DNA of 55,017 bases. It comes from Betaproteobacteria bacterium. GTDB taxonomy: Bacteria; Pseudomonadota; Gammaproteobacteria; Burkholderiales; Ferrovaceae. The DNA lies in contig JAGXAW010000008.1 in NCBI GenBank assembly GCA_018971415.1, forward strand, positions 1-55,017, in the 5' to 3' direction. A program made the position numbers and the translations under genes. Below the pieces are notes generated by a model. It saw only the letters and a list, made by a program, of their open reading frames with translations. It was not told the origin of the DNA and did no database searches. Shown here piece by piece: positions 19,237 through 26,415 of the stretch (its first letter is position 1; every line of letters starts with the position of its first letter).

Positions 19237-19917
19237 ATGACAACAGCGCAACGTGAACAACAGTTGATTGATGAGTTAAGAGATATTTGTCAAAAACATC
19301 ACAAAGTGGTTTTAGCCAGTAGTCTTGGGGTTGAGGATATGTTGCTCACTCATGTGATTGCCAAGGAGAAATTGCCCGTCGGTATTTTTACTTTAGATAC
19401 CGGTCGTCTACCTGAAGCCACTCACCGCTTATTATCTCGCGTAGTTGAACAGTATCAACTGCACATTAAAGTCTACTTTCCTGAGGCGCAGGACGTGGAG
19501 CAATTAATTGAACAGCAGGGCACTAATGGTTTTTATCACAGTATCGAAGCCCGTAAATCCTGTTGCAAAGTACGCAAAGTGTTGCCCTTAGCCAGAGCCC
19601 TTAAGGGCCAGCAAGCGTGGTTAACTGGTCTGAGGCGTGAGCAGTCGATGACGCGCCAACAGCTTGAGAAAAGCCTGTGGGACAGTGACCATGGTTTGGT
19701 CAAATACAATCCTTTACTTGATTGGTCACAGGAAGAGGTTTGGCAATATGTGCGTGAGCATCACGTCCCTTATAATGCGTTACATGATCAAGGTTACCCG
19801 AGTATTGGTTGTGAGCCTTGTACGAGAGCGGTAGCTGAGGGTGAGTCTGAACGTTCCGGCCGTTGGTGGTGGGAGCATCCTGAAACCAAAGAGTGTGGCT
19901 TACATATAGCACAGTAA
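19237..19917 (+). CDS. cysH: Adenylyl-sulfate (APS) reductase, 4Fe-4S type
   Basis: CysH reduces activated sulfate to sulfite with thioredoxin. The 226 residues have the PAPS-reductase core (SSLGVEDMLLTHV and FTLDTGRLPEATH) and, importantly, the cysteine pairs SCCKVRK (about 108-114) and GCEPCTRAV (about 190-198). These ligate a 4Fe-4S cluster, so the enzyme should use APS rather than PAPS. That fits the lack of an APS kinase domain in the CysN encoded downstream. The Cys of the usual C-terminal ECGLH motif is present in KECGLHIAQ. Confidence 0.95.
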   Translation: MTTAQREQQLIDELRDICQKHHKVVLASSLGVEDMLLTHVIAKEKLPVGIFTLDTGRLPEATHRLLSRVVEQYQLHIKVYFPEAQDVEQLIEQQGTNGFYHSIEARKSCCKVRKVLPLARALKGQQAWLTGLRREQSMTRQQLEKSLWDSDHGLVKYNPLLDWSQEEVWQYVREHHVPYNALHDQGYPSIGCEPCTRAVAEGESERSGRWWWEHPETKECGLHIAQ

Positions 19918-19949
19918 TAATTTAATTTAAGTAGTTTAGTGAGGTTAAT

Positions 19950-20849
19950 GTGTCAGCGTTAAATCATTTAGATAGGTTAGAGAGTGAAGCGATTCACATT
20001 ATGCGTGAAGTGGCTGCACAATCTAAAAATCCTGCCTTGTTGTTTTCAGGGGGGAAAGATTCTATTGTGTTGCTCCGCTTAGCAGAAAAAGCATTTCGGC
20101 CCTTGGCTTTTCCATTTCCATTGGTGCATATCGATACGGGACACAATTTTGCTGAGGTGATTGCCTTTCGTGATCGACGAGTTAGTGAGCTCAAAGAAAA
20201 GCTGATTGTTCGTCGTGTTGAGGACACCATTAAACAGGGTCGAGCCAGAGTGAAGTCGGAAAACGATAGCCGTAACGCTCTGCAGGCTATCACGTTGGTT
20301 GACACCATTAATGAATTTCAATTTGATGCCTGTATCGGTGGCGCTCGTCGTGATGAAGAAAAAGCGCGGGCCAAGGAGAGAATTTTTTCTTTTAGAGATG
20401 AGTTTGGGGCGTGGGACCCTAAAAACCAACGTCCTGAAATTTGGAGTTTGTACAATGCTCGGGTTCATCCAGGTGAGAATATGCGTGTTTTTCCGATCAG
20501 TAACTGGACCGAACTTGATGTCTGGAGTTACATCGCTCGAGAGCGTTTGGCGGTGCCTGAGATTTATTATGCTCACAAACGTCCAGTTGTAAGACGGGGT
20601 ATTCAACTCGTTCCAGTGACCGAGCTAACGCCCCCTCGCCCTGAGGAAGTGGTGGAGGAGTTATGGGTTCGCTTTAGAACGGTGGGGGATATCACCTGTA
20701 CCTGTCCCGTTGCCTCAGAGGCCAAAGATGTGGAGGCCATTATTGCTGAGACGGCGGTGACCTCAGTGACTGAAAGAGGGGCCACCAGAATGGATGATCA
20801 AACCTCTGAGGCCTCCATGGAGCTCAGAAAAAAACAGGGATATTTTTAA
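19950..20849 (+). CDS. cysD: Sulfate adenylyltransferase subunit 2
   Basis: CysD is the catalytic ATP-pyrophosphatase-type subunit of ATP sulfurylase and makes APS from sulfate and ATP. The GTG at 19950, with GAGG just upstream, gives 299 residues. Motifs are the PP-loop LLFSGGKDSIVLLRLA (about 29-44), HIDTGHNF (about 59-66), IGGARRDEEKARAKERIFS (about 128-146) and ISNWTELDVW. The C-terminus EASMELRKKQGYF is the family ending. Its stop is directly followed by the cysN ATG. Confidence 0.97.
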   Translation: MSALNHLDRLESEAIHIMREVAAQSKNPALLFSGGKDSIVLLRLAEKAFRPLAFPFPLVHIDTGHNFAEVIAFRDRRVSELKEKLIVRRVEDTIKQGRARVKSENDSRNALQAITLVDTINEFQFDACIGGARRDEEKARAKERIFSFRDEFGAWDPKNQRPEIWSLYNARVHPGENMRVFPISNWTELDVWSYIARERLAVPEIYYAHKRPVVRRGIQLVPVTELTPPRPEEVVEELWVRFRTVGDITCTCPVASEAKDVEAIIAETAVTSVTERGATRMDDQTSEASMELRKKQGYF

Positions 20850-22127
20850 ATGGATCAACATTTACCAACACAACAACACACTGAGTTATTAAGATTTATC
20901 ACTTGCGGTTCAGTGGATGATGGCAAGAGCACTTTAATCGGACGCCTACTCTTTGACAGTAAGGCTATTTTTGAAGACCAGTTGGCCGCAATTAGTGCTA
21001 CTTCACAGCGCCGTGGCATGTCTGAAACAGATTTGGCACTGCTCACCGATGGGTTACAAGCTGAGCGTGAGCAAGGTATCACCATTGATGTGGCTTACCG
21101 TTATTTTAGTACTCCAAAACGTCGTTTTATCATTGCTGATACGCCAGGACATGAACAATACACACGCAATATGGTGACCGGGGCGAGTACTGCTGATGTG
21201 GCTATTATCTTAATGGATGTGCGTAAGGGGGTACTAACACAAACCCGTCGACACACCCATATTGTGCGTTTATTGGGAATACGCCAAATTATCCTCGCCA
21301 TTAACAAAATGGATTTAGTGGATTTTGATGAACAGACTTTTAATCAAGTTCATCAAGAGTTTCTAACTTTTGCCAATGCTTTAGGCTTTGATGACATTAT
21401 TGCGGTACCCATGAGTGCGCTACAAGGCGATATGGTGGTAGATCGTGGTACCTCCATGCCTTGGTATCAGGGCCATACTTTAATTGACGTACTTGAAAGC
21501 GTTAAGGTGGATGAAAATATTCAGCATGCGCCCTTTCGCTTTCCGGTGCAGTTGGTGCATCGCGTAAGAAACAGCGGTGAGCTTAACGAAAGACGCTTAT
21601 ATCTTGGGCGTGTTGAGTCAGGTCATGTGTCTGTTGGTGATGAGGTAGTGGTTCTTCCTGCCGGGGTAAATACCACGGTGGCCAGTATTGATACTTATGA
21701 TGGAGCCTTAAAGAGTGCTACAGCAGGGCAATCAGTAACGATTACCTTAAGTGAGCAAGTGGATATCTCACGCGGAGACATGATTGCCCAAAAAAGTCAT
21801 CCTCCGCGTACAGAAAAGAGCTTTTCTGCACTGATTTGCTGGTTATCAAACGCTGAATTAGATGTGAGTAAGCGACTTCTTCTGCGTCATGGTACACAAA
21901 CGGTGGCTGCCAAAATTGCTGCACTTGAATATAAATTGGATATTAATCATTCAATTCATGTTCCAACAGAAAAAATGGCCATGAACGATATCGTAAAAGT
22001 TTTAGTTCGCGTACAACAACCCATCAATATTGATAATTATGAGAGCAACCGACCTAATGGCTCGTTTATCATCATTGATGAGTTAACTAATGATACTGTT
22101 GCGGCTGGAATGGTGGTAGAGAATTAA
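20850..22127 (+). CDS. cysN: Sulfate adenylyltransferase subunit 1 (GTPase)
   Basis: CysN is the EF-Tu-like GTPase that drives APS formation by CysD. The 425 residues contain G1 CGSVDDGKSTL (about 18-28), the G2 region QGITIDVAYRYF, G3 DTPGHEQY (about 95-102) and G4 NKMDLVD (about 151-157), followed by two beta-barrel domains. There is no C-terminal CysC kinase domain, so the organism probably reduces APS directly with the CysH encoded upstream. It is the last gene of the operon; the AbiE-carrying element is inserted 91 bases downstream. Confidence 0.97.
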   Translation: MDQHLPTQQHTELLRFITCGSVDDGKSTLIGRLLFDSKAIFEDQLAAISATSQRRGMSETDLALLTDGLQAEREQGITIDVAYRYFSTPKRRFIIADTPGHEQYTRNMVTGASTADVAIILMDVRKGVLTQTRRHTHIVRLLGIRQIILAINKMDLVDFDEQTFNQVHQEFLTFANALGFDDIIAVPMSALQGDMVVDRGTSMPWYQGHTLIDVLESVKVDENIQHAPFRFPVQLVHRVRNSGELNERRLYLGRVESGHVSVGDEVVVLPAGVNTTVASIDTYDGALKSATAGQSVTITLSEQVDISRGDMIAQKSHPPRTEKSFSALICWLSNAELDVSKRLLLRHGTQTVAAKIAALEYKLDINHSIHVPTEKMAMNDIVKVLVRVQQPINIDNYESNRPNGSFIIIDELTNDTVAAGMVVEN

Positions 22128-22218
22128 TATTAAGGGTAACGTCAATGTGAGGTGGACGCGTTGGCTTACCGATTAACATTATTAATGGACAATTAACAAA
22201 CAAAAAAACCGCTCAAAG

Positions 22219-22251
22219 CGAATCGTTTCCTTAAAGTGTTGAAATTTAGGG
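22219..22251 (+). repeat. Left terminal inverted repeat of the mobile element
   Basis: It starts CGAATCGTTTCCTTAAAG and continues TGTTGAAATTTAGGG. It matches the reverse complement of 24921-24957 with a few mismatches and one gap. It adjoins the left copy of GCTCAAAG. Confidence 0.78.
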
Positions 22252-22269
22252 TCGGCTGATTGACCTGAT

Positions 22270-22297
22270 TGGGCCTCTTCGGAGGCCCAGTCTTTTT
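22270..22297 (+). terminator. Hairpin terminator just inside the left end
   Basis: TGGGCCTC, a TTCG tetraloop and GAGGCCCA form an 8-bp stem followed by GTCTTTTT. The stem can work on the plus strand and would stop read-through from the cys operon into the element. Confidence 0.75.
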
Positions 22298-22311
22298 GGC
22301 GCGCGAGCCGC

Positions 22312-22560
22312 CTACGTGTCGCTTTCCTCGGCCTCCTTGGCCCTGCGGTTGGTTTCATCTCGTGCCTCGCAGAGCTGCTCGAACTGCCTCGATAGAAGCG
22401 TGTCGATTGCGCATCAGACGCGCGCGCTGCGTTTGATGGTATCGTTGGGGCCGCCTGCGCGCAGTGGCTTCGCGGGTTTCATCGCCGGCCCGAGCTTGTA
22501 GGTGAAATGGCCCACGTCGGTCGAGCACCATGTGGGGTTTACCGTCAAATAGGGCTTGCA
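22312..22560 (-). pseudogene. Degraded coding remnant in the left part of the element, not recognised
   Basis: One minus-strand frame reads as protein across this stretch: it includes WCSTDVGHFTYKLGPAMKP, then AKPLRAGGPNDTIKRSARV. An in-frame TGA follows, and the frame then resumes as CAIDTLLSRQFEQLCEARDE and a charged tail to a stop at 22312-22314. It has no start codon because the abiE promoter region abuts it. I do not recognise the family. It could be the tail of another passenger gene or a displaced piece of transposase. Confidence 0.4.
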
Positions 22561-22608
22561 AACATAGGACATTTGTGCAAACATAGGACATTGATGTCCT
22601 ATGTTTGC
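22558..22608 (+). promoter_or_regulatory. Triple operator of the abiE pair
   Basis: GCAAACATAGGACAT occurs twice in direct orientation (22558-22572 and 22577-22591) and once inverted (22594-22608). The last two form a palindrome with a two-base centre. It ends at the antitoxin ribosome site. AbiEi antitoxins are known to bind inverted repeats and repress their own promoter, so this is the likely operator. Confidence 0.75.
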
Positions 22609-22619
22609 AGGAGCCTGCT

Positions 22620-23027
22620 ATGCCCACAACAGTCAAAGAAAGGATTGCCGCTGACCTTAAGGCGTCGAAGGATGGTGTGTTCTTGCGCAAAGAGTTCGAT
22701 CGTTTCGGCGACTATCGACAAGTAAGCCGCGCAGTAAGCGAACTCGTAAACGATGGATTGATAGTCCGAGTTGGATATGGCGTTTATGCCCGTGGCAGAA
22801 AGTCATCTCTGTCGGATAAAGTCGTTCCAGACGGCACGCTCGTGGCAATCGGGTTGGAAGCCATGCGCAAGCTAGGCATCAAGGCCGATGTAAGCAAGGA
22901 AGCAAGGGCATTGCGCGACGGAACTAGCACGCAAGTCCCAATGCTACCCATTATTTCTGTCGGAAAAGCAAGAGTTCGTCGCAAGATTGGATTCGGAAAA
23001 AGAGCGGTGGTGTATGAGGTAGATTGA
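22620..23027 (+). CDS. AbiEi-type antitoxin (winged-helix, DUF6088-like)
   Basis: The product is the likely antitoxin and autorepressor of a type IV AbiE system. The ATG at 22620 is chosen because CAGGAG lies six bases upstream; it gives 135 residues. The N-terminal 70 residues form a winged-helix-like domain (VFLRKEFDRFGDYRQVSRAVSELVNDGLIVRVGYGVYAR). The C-terminal half is shorter than in classical AbiEi, resembling the DUF6088 group. In AbiE systems the antitoxin counteracts the nucleotidyltransferase toxin without binding it and represses the operon. The toxin gene follows at once, and repeats suitable as operators lie just upstream. Confidence 0.82.
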   Translation: MPTTVKERIAADLKASKDGVFLRKEFDRFGDYRQVSRAVSELVNDGLIVRVGYGVYARGRKSSLSDKVVPDGTLVAIGLEAMRKLGIKADVSKEARALRDGTSTQVPMLPIISVGKARVRRKIGFGKRAVVYEVD

Positions 23028-24063
23028 AAAAAATGAAGCGACTCAGATTGTCGACCTGATTAACGAAGAGGGGTAGTCGGTCGACGCATTCGCGCTTGAA
23101 AAAGACTTCCATGTGGCCGCTGCTCTTACTGCGTTGTCCAAAATCAAAGACCCGACATTCGATCTGGTTTTCTGCGGGGGCACCTGCCTTTCCAAGGCCT
23201 ATGGGTTGCTGGAAAGACTTTCTGAGGATATAGATATCAAAGTCGTCCTCAAGAAAGGTGTAGTTATGCCAGAAAACAAGCTCAGACCCACTCTCAGCAA
23301 GTTGAGGCAGACGGTGGTGAATGCGTTGATCGCGGAGGGATTTGATCCAGAACAGTTCGAAGAGACGTATGTCGTTGACGGCAGGACGACGAAGGTTGCG
23401 ATCGACGCCAGAGACAATAATACATACATCACGTTCAACGTCAGATACTCCTCGCATTTCGATAAGCCAGGAGATATGCGGAGCCGCTTACAGATTGAGC
23501 TCAATCACACAAGCCTGTCCATGCCCAAGGTCAGCCGCAGCGCCGAGTCGTTGTTTGACCGATTGCGCGGAGTCGATCCCAAGTCAGCCGTAAAGATGGA
23601 TTGCGTTGATTTGACCGAGGCGGCGATCGAAAAGTTGATCTCATTTCCGCGAAGGCTTGCGATGCATATGCGATCCATCGAAAAGAATTCGGTAGACACC
23701 ACAAAGCATCGTTTATTGGATCCAACACTGGTTAGACATATCTATGATATTCACGAAATAAATCGGCTGGCCCCAGAGGCGTTCGCGAACCATGGGTTGC
23801 TATCGAACTTGATGCGTGACGCCATCAAGAAGGATGCCTACGATTTCATGGCGCAACATCCCGAGTTAGCCGATAAGCCAGTGCAGGAGTTGAAAATGGC
23901 GATGGAAGAGGCCTCATCCAATCCTGCCATCGAAGCGGCTTACCTACGATTCATCAGTGTCATGGTGTATGGAGATCAAAGACCCGACTTCAGAGCCGCC
24001 CTCGCTGATTTTGACCGCCTTCTTTCAATCGCCTGCGCCCCTCATTCTGAGTTGAGTTTCTAG
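23023..24063 (+). pseudogene. AbiEii-type nucleotidyltransferase toxin, early stop codon
   Basis: AbiEii toxins are DNA-polymerase-beta-fold nucleotidyltransferases that modify a cellular RNA, for example tRNA 3' ends, and arrest growth. The core LVFCGGTCLSKAYGLLERLSEDIDIKV is intact, with the GG-S motif and paired Asp. Further on are EAAIEKLISFPRRLAMHMRS and DPTLVRHIYDIHEI, as in the family. However, the protein-like frame begins upstream at 23023 (KNEATQIVDLINEEG) and hits TAG at 23074-23076 before SVDAFALEKDFHVAAALTAL. Only a shortened form from GTG 23113 (316 residues) can be read without suppression. It may be inactive, or made from the internal start. Confidence 0.75.
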
Positions 24064-24173
24064 AATGAAAGAGAGGAGCGGGAGTAGCCCCTTTAATCGA
24101 AGCGACAAGTCCCGCGCGGACCTGGACTGAGCATGTGAGCTGAGACGAAGCTAAACGAAAAGCTCCCGATTGG

Positions 24174-24774
24174 CTATGTACCCATGAAGTAGAGGACGTT
24201 CTCATAGCGCACCGGGCCTCTTACGAGCCCCAGCCGTATCGCCGGCGTCTTCTTGCCATCACCCTCGATTAGGAAGTTGCAGCAGGCCCCAGAAGATCGC
24301 CAGCATCTCGAATAACCGCTTGTTCTTTTGGCTCTTGCGTTGGCGCAGCGTGCTGGACTTGGCCGCTGAGAAAGTCTTGGAGAAGGTCATGTACTTCCAG
24401 CGGGGCGAGGCCGCCATGGTACTGCCGAATGTCGACTTGAACGGCTTGCCGGCGGAGACGTCCAGGCCGTGGCAATCGCAGTCCTCGTCGGGACATGACG
24501 GCTCGGCCAAGGCGACCTCGGCGACCGCCTGTATGCGTTAGAGCCCTTCTTGGATTCCGAGGTTGCTCATGATGAGAAAGGGTGTGCCGCAGGACCTGCA
24601 AATCAGGTGCGGGTAGGCCTTGGTGGCGCTGGACACCTTGTAGCGAGCTTGGCCCTTCTTGGACCACTTGGCGATGTCCCCCTCTTCGGGCTTGCCGAAG
24701 TGGTTGCAGGTCGGGTTCTTACAGAAATTGATCTGGATGCCGCCGCTATCAGGCGGGATGCGGGCAGCCTTGAT
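24174..24774 (-). pseudogene. Collapsed zinc-ribbon transposase (IS1/IS1595-like)
   Basis: On the minus strand the frame from 24774 reads INFCKNPTCNHFGKPEEGD, then LICRSCGTPFLIMSNLGIQEGL, a stop (24538-24540), then PSCPDEDCDCHG and SPRWKYMTFSKTFSAAKSST with LRQRKSQKNKRLFEML. This is two cysteine-rich zinc-ribbon segments and a basic helix, as at the N-terminus of zinc-ribbon transposases. Near 24263 the signal jumps frame to GDGKKTPAIRLGLVRGPVRY and a stop at 24174, which looks like a transposase C-terminus. The catalytic middle is missing. The element therefore cannot move by itself. Confidence 0.7.
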
Positions 24775-24920
24775 CTAGGGTGGTCCTTCTTATGGGCCTT
24801 GATCGTCGCATCGAAAGGATTAATTTCCGGAGAGTCAGCCTCCGCAGGGGCTGACGAAGATTTCTACGTCAATAAAGTAACTAGAAAAACGTTGAGCCCA
24901 CGAAGTATTTTTACCACTTA

Positions 24921-24957
24921 GGCCCTATTTCTTCAACGCTTTAAGGAAACGGCTCGT
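24921..24957 (-). repeat. Right terminal inverted repeat of the mobile element
   Basis: Its reverse complement starts ACGAGCCGTTTCCTTAAAG and runs on as CGTTGAAGAAATAGGGCC. It pairs with the left end at 22219-22251 and is followed by the second copy of GCTCAAAG. Confidence 0.78.
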
Positions 24958-24998
24958 GCTCAAAGGGGATTTTTAATGTGTTAACTACAACTTGCTAA

Positions 24999-25154
24999 TT
25001 ATTTGATCTTGGCTTCTTTATAGGGTACATGTTTACGAGCAACAGGATCAAATTTCATGATTTCCATTTTTTCAGGGGTGGTCTTTTTATTTTTTGTCGT
25101 AGTATAAAAATGGCCAGTTCCTGCTGTTGACTCAAGTTTGATTTTATCACGCAT
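24999..25154 (-). CDS. rpmG: 50S ribosomal protein L33
   Basis: L33 is a small protein of the large ribosomal subunit near the E site. The 51-residue sequence begins [20 protein letters not shown] and contains [20 protein letters not shown], ending [10 protein letters not shown], as in proteobacteria. It lacks the CxxC pairs, so it is the zinc-independent form. It lies 18 bases downstream of rpmB on the same strand, the standard rpmB-rpmG pair. The AbiE element is inserted just 34 bases past its stop, probably removing or displacing the original terminator. Confidence 0.97.
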   Translation of the reverse strand: MRDKIKLESTAGTGHFYTTTKNKKTTPEKMEIMKFDPVARKHVPYKEAKIK

Positions 25155-25172
25155 GATTAATATCCTTTTGTA

Positions 25173-25409
25173 TTAGGCCTGAAGACCTTTTTCGCCTAAT
25201 TCAGCCAAGACAACGTCAATGCCTTTTTTGTCGATTAAACGAAGACCAGCGTTGGATACACGTAAACGGATCCAGCGATTCTGACTTTCAACCCAGAAAC
25301 GACGATACTGCAAATTTGGCAGAAAACGGCGTTTGGTTTTATTGTTGGCGTGTGAAACGTTATTGCCAACCATTGGTTTTTTTCCTGTCACTGCACATAC
25401 GCGTGCCAT
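25173..25409 (-). CDS. rpmB: 50S ribosomal protein L28
   Basis: L28 is a large-subunit ribosomal protein. The ATG at 25409 is preferred to an in-frame start 18 bases upstream because GGAG sits seven bases before it and it gives the normal 78 residues beginning [20 protein letters not shown]. The motif [17 protein letters not shown] is typical. A single Cys at position 5 and no CxxC indicate the zinc-free form, as with the L33 encoded next. It is first of the rpmB-rpmG operon. Confidence 0.97.
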   Translation of the reverse strand: MARVCAVTGKKPMVGNNVSHANNKTKRRFLPNLQYRRFWVESQNRWIRLRVSNAGLRLIDKKGIDVVLAELGEKGLQA

Positions 25410-25581
25410 GGCTATCTCCAAGAACAACTAAAATTAAACCGAAATTATGGCATAAAGGCGCATTTCATTCAAGTTTTGTTGCGTTTTCTACCAATATTTA
25501 ACATCCGATTTGTTAATTTGCTGATTTTAATGACTTTTTTAAGCAAAAGAGGTAATGTATTTTATAACTATTGGAGAGACA

Positions 25582-26235
25582 GTGACGCGCATTTTTGTGG
25601 GGTCGATTACAGCTATCCGTCAAACAGGCACTCCCTCGGGTATTAATAAAGAGGAAGTCAGGGAGCCTGTGTATTGTTCGGTCAAAGGTTTTACCGGCGA
25701 TATGCAAGCGGATTTATCCGTACACGGTGGTCCTGATAAAGCCGTGCACTATTATCCCAATGCCCATTATAGAGAGCTTCAGCAATTCTTCCCTGAAATC
25801 AGTAATCGTCTTCAGCCAGGCTCTCTGGGTGAGAATTTATCCCATCATTTGTTCAATGAAACCAATGTGCACATTGGCGATGTATGGAAAATCGGTCAGG
25901 CCTATCTGCAAATTACGCAACCTCGTCATCCTTGCTGGAAAATCGATGCTAAATTTGAAACCAAAGGATTAACGGCTTTTATCGTCGAGCAACTGTTAAC
26001 CGGCTGGTATTTTAAGGTTGTAGAGCCTGGGTTGATTTGCCCTGATGATGAATGGGTGCCCGTATCAATAAGTCAATGTCGCTATAATGTGAGACAAGTA
26101 CAAGAGATTTGTCGTCAACACAGGCCGAAAGTAGAAGACTTAGATCATATCTGTACCACTGAAGGGATTGCCAAGCGCTGGTCACAAACCTTAACTGAAC
26201 GATTAAAATGGATAGAAGCACATCCGCATGTTTGA
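25582..26235 (+). CDS. MOSC domain protein, YiiM-like
   Basis: MOSC proteins handle sulfur or molybdenum cofactor chemistry. YiiM-type members protect against N-hydroxylated base analogues such as 6-hydroxylaminopurine. The GTG at 25582, with GGAGAG three bases upstream, gives 217 residues; an ATG at 25555 has a poorly spaced site. Motifs are VHGGPDKAVHYYPNAHY (about 46-62), GSLGENLS (about 82-89), NVHIGDVWKIG, the cysteine-bearing ITQPRHPCWKID (about 112-123) and a C-terminal helical 3-alpha domain. It stands alone, transcribed away from rpmB. Confidence 0.85.
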   Translation: MTRIFVGSITAIRQTGTPSGINKEEVREPVYCSVKGFTGDMQADLSVHGGPDKAVHYYPNAHYRELQQFFPEISNRLQPGSLGENLSHHLFNETNVHIGDVWKIGQAYLQITQPRHPCWKIDAKFETKGLTAFIVEQLLTGWYFKVVEPGLICPDDEWVPVSISQCRYNVRQVQEICRQHRPKVEDLDHICTTEGIAKRWSQTLTERLKWIEAHPHV

Positions 26236-26283
26236 TTAATTTTGTTAGAATGCAAATTACGCAATAATTAAAAGAGCGCTAAT

Positions 26284-26361
26284 ATGTGGATGGAAATGGT
26301 ACAGACCCTGGTGGTGGTCATTATAGTATTGGCCGTGATTTTGTATGCCGTGGGCATTTAA
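26284..26361 (+). CDS. Tiny single-helix membrane protein (25 residues)
   Basis: An ATG at 26284 opens a 25-residue frame that begins MWMEMVQTL and then is almost entirely Val, Ile, Leu and Ala up to LYAVGI. This is one transmembrane helix and nothing else. AGAGCG upstream may serve as a weak ribosome site. It lies alone between the MOSC gene and coaBC, in the same direction. Proteins of this size often act as small subunits or regulators of membrane complexes, but I do not recognise this one, and it could be a chance frame. Confidence 0.5.
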   Translation: MWMEMVQTLVVVIIVLAVILYAVGI

Positions 26362-26415
26362 AGTCTCTTTTTTCCATTAATCTCTTGATTCAACAGACGC
26401 TTCATACCTATTCTC

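Larger units (their letters stand above)
22211..24965. mobile_element. IS-derived element carrying AbiE, with 8-bp target duplication
   Basis: The sequence shows GCTCAAAG at both 22211-22218 and 24958-24965. Just inside lie inverted ends: the left (from 22219) and the reverse complement of the right (from 24957) share CGTTTCCTTAAAG, one mismatch, then GTTGAA. The interior is visibly GC-richer than the flanks. It contains an abiE-type toxin-antitoxin pair on the plus strand and a broken zinc-ribbon transposase on the minus strand. An 8-bp duplication plus a zinc-ribbon transposase fits the IS1/IS1595 group; assignment to that group is inference. It landed between the convergent cysN and rpmG genes without damaging either. 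Confidence 0.8.

Noticed and set aside
20079-20606. Long minus-strand open frame opposite cysD (175 codons)
   Set aside because: It mirrors a well-supported cysD gene, has no ribosome site and reads as composition-driven sequence.
23113-24063. Intact AbiEii toxin of 316 residues
   Set aside because: Protein-like sequence clearly continues upstream of the GTG and is broken by a stop, so it is annotated as interrupted.
24269-24667. Minus-strand frame of 132 codons in the mobile element
   Set aside because: Rich in Arg, Gly and His as expected for an out-of-frame reading; the neighbouring frame carries the cysteine motifs of the transposase.
22211-24965. CRISPR or prophage in the GC-rich insert
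   Set aside because: The repeats are only the three operator copies and the terminal inverted ends; there are no spacers or phage genes.
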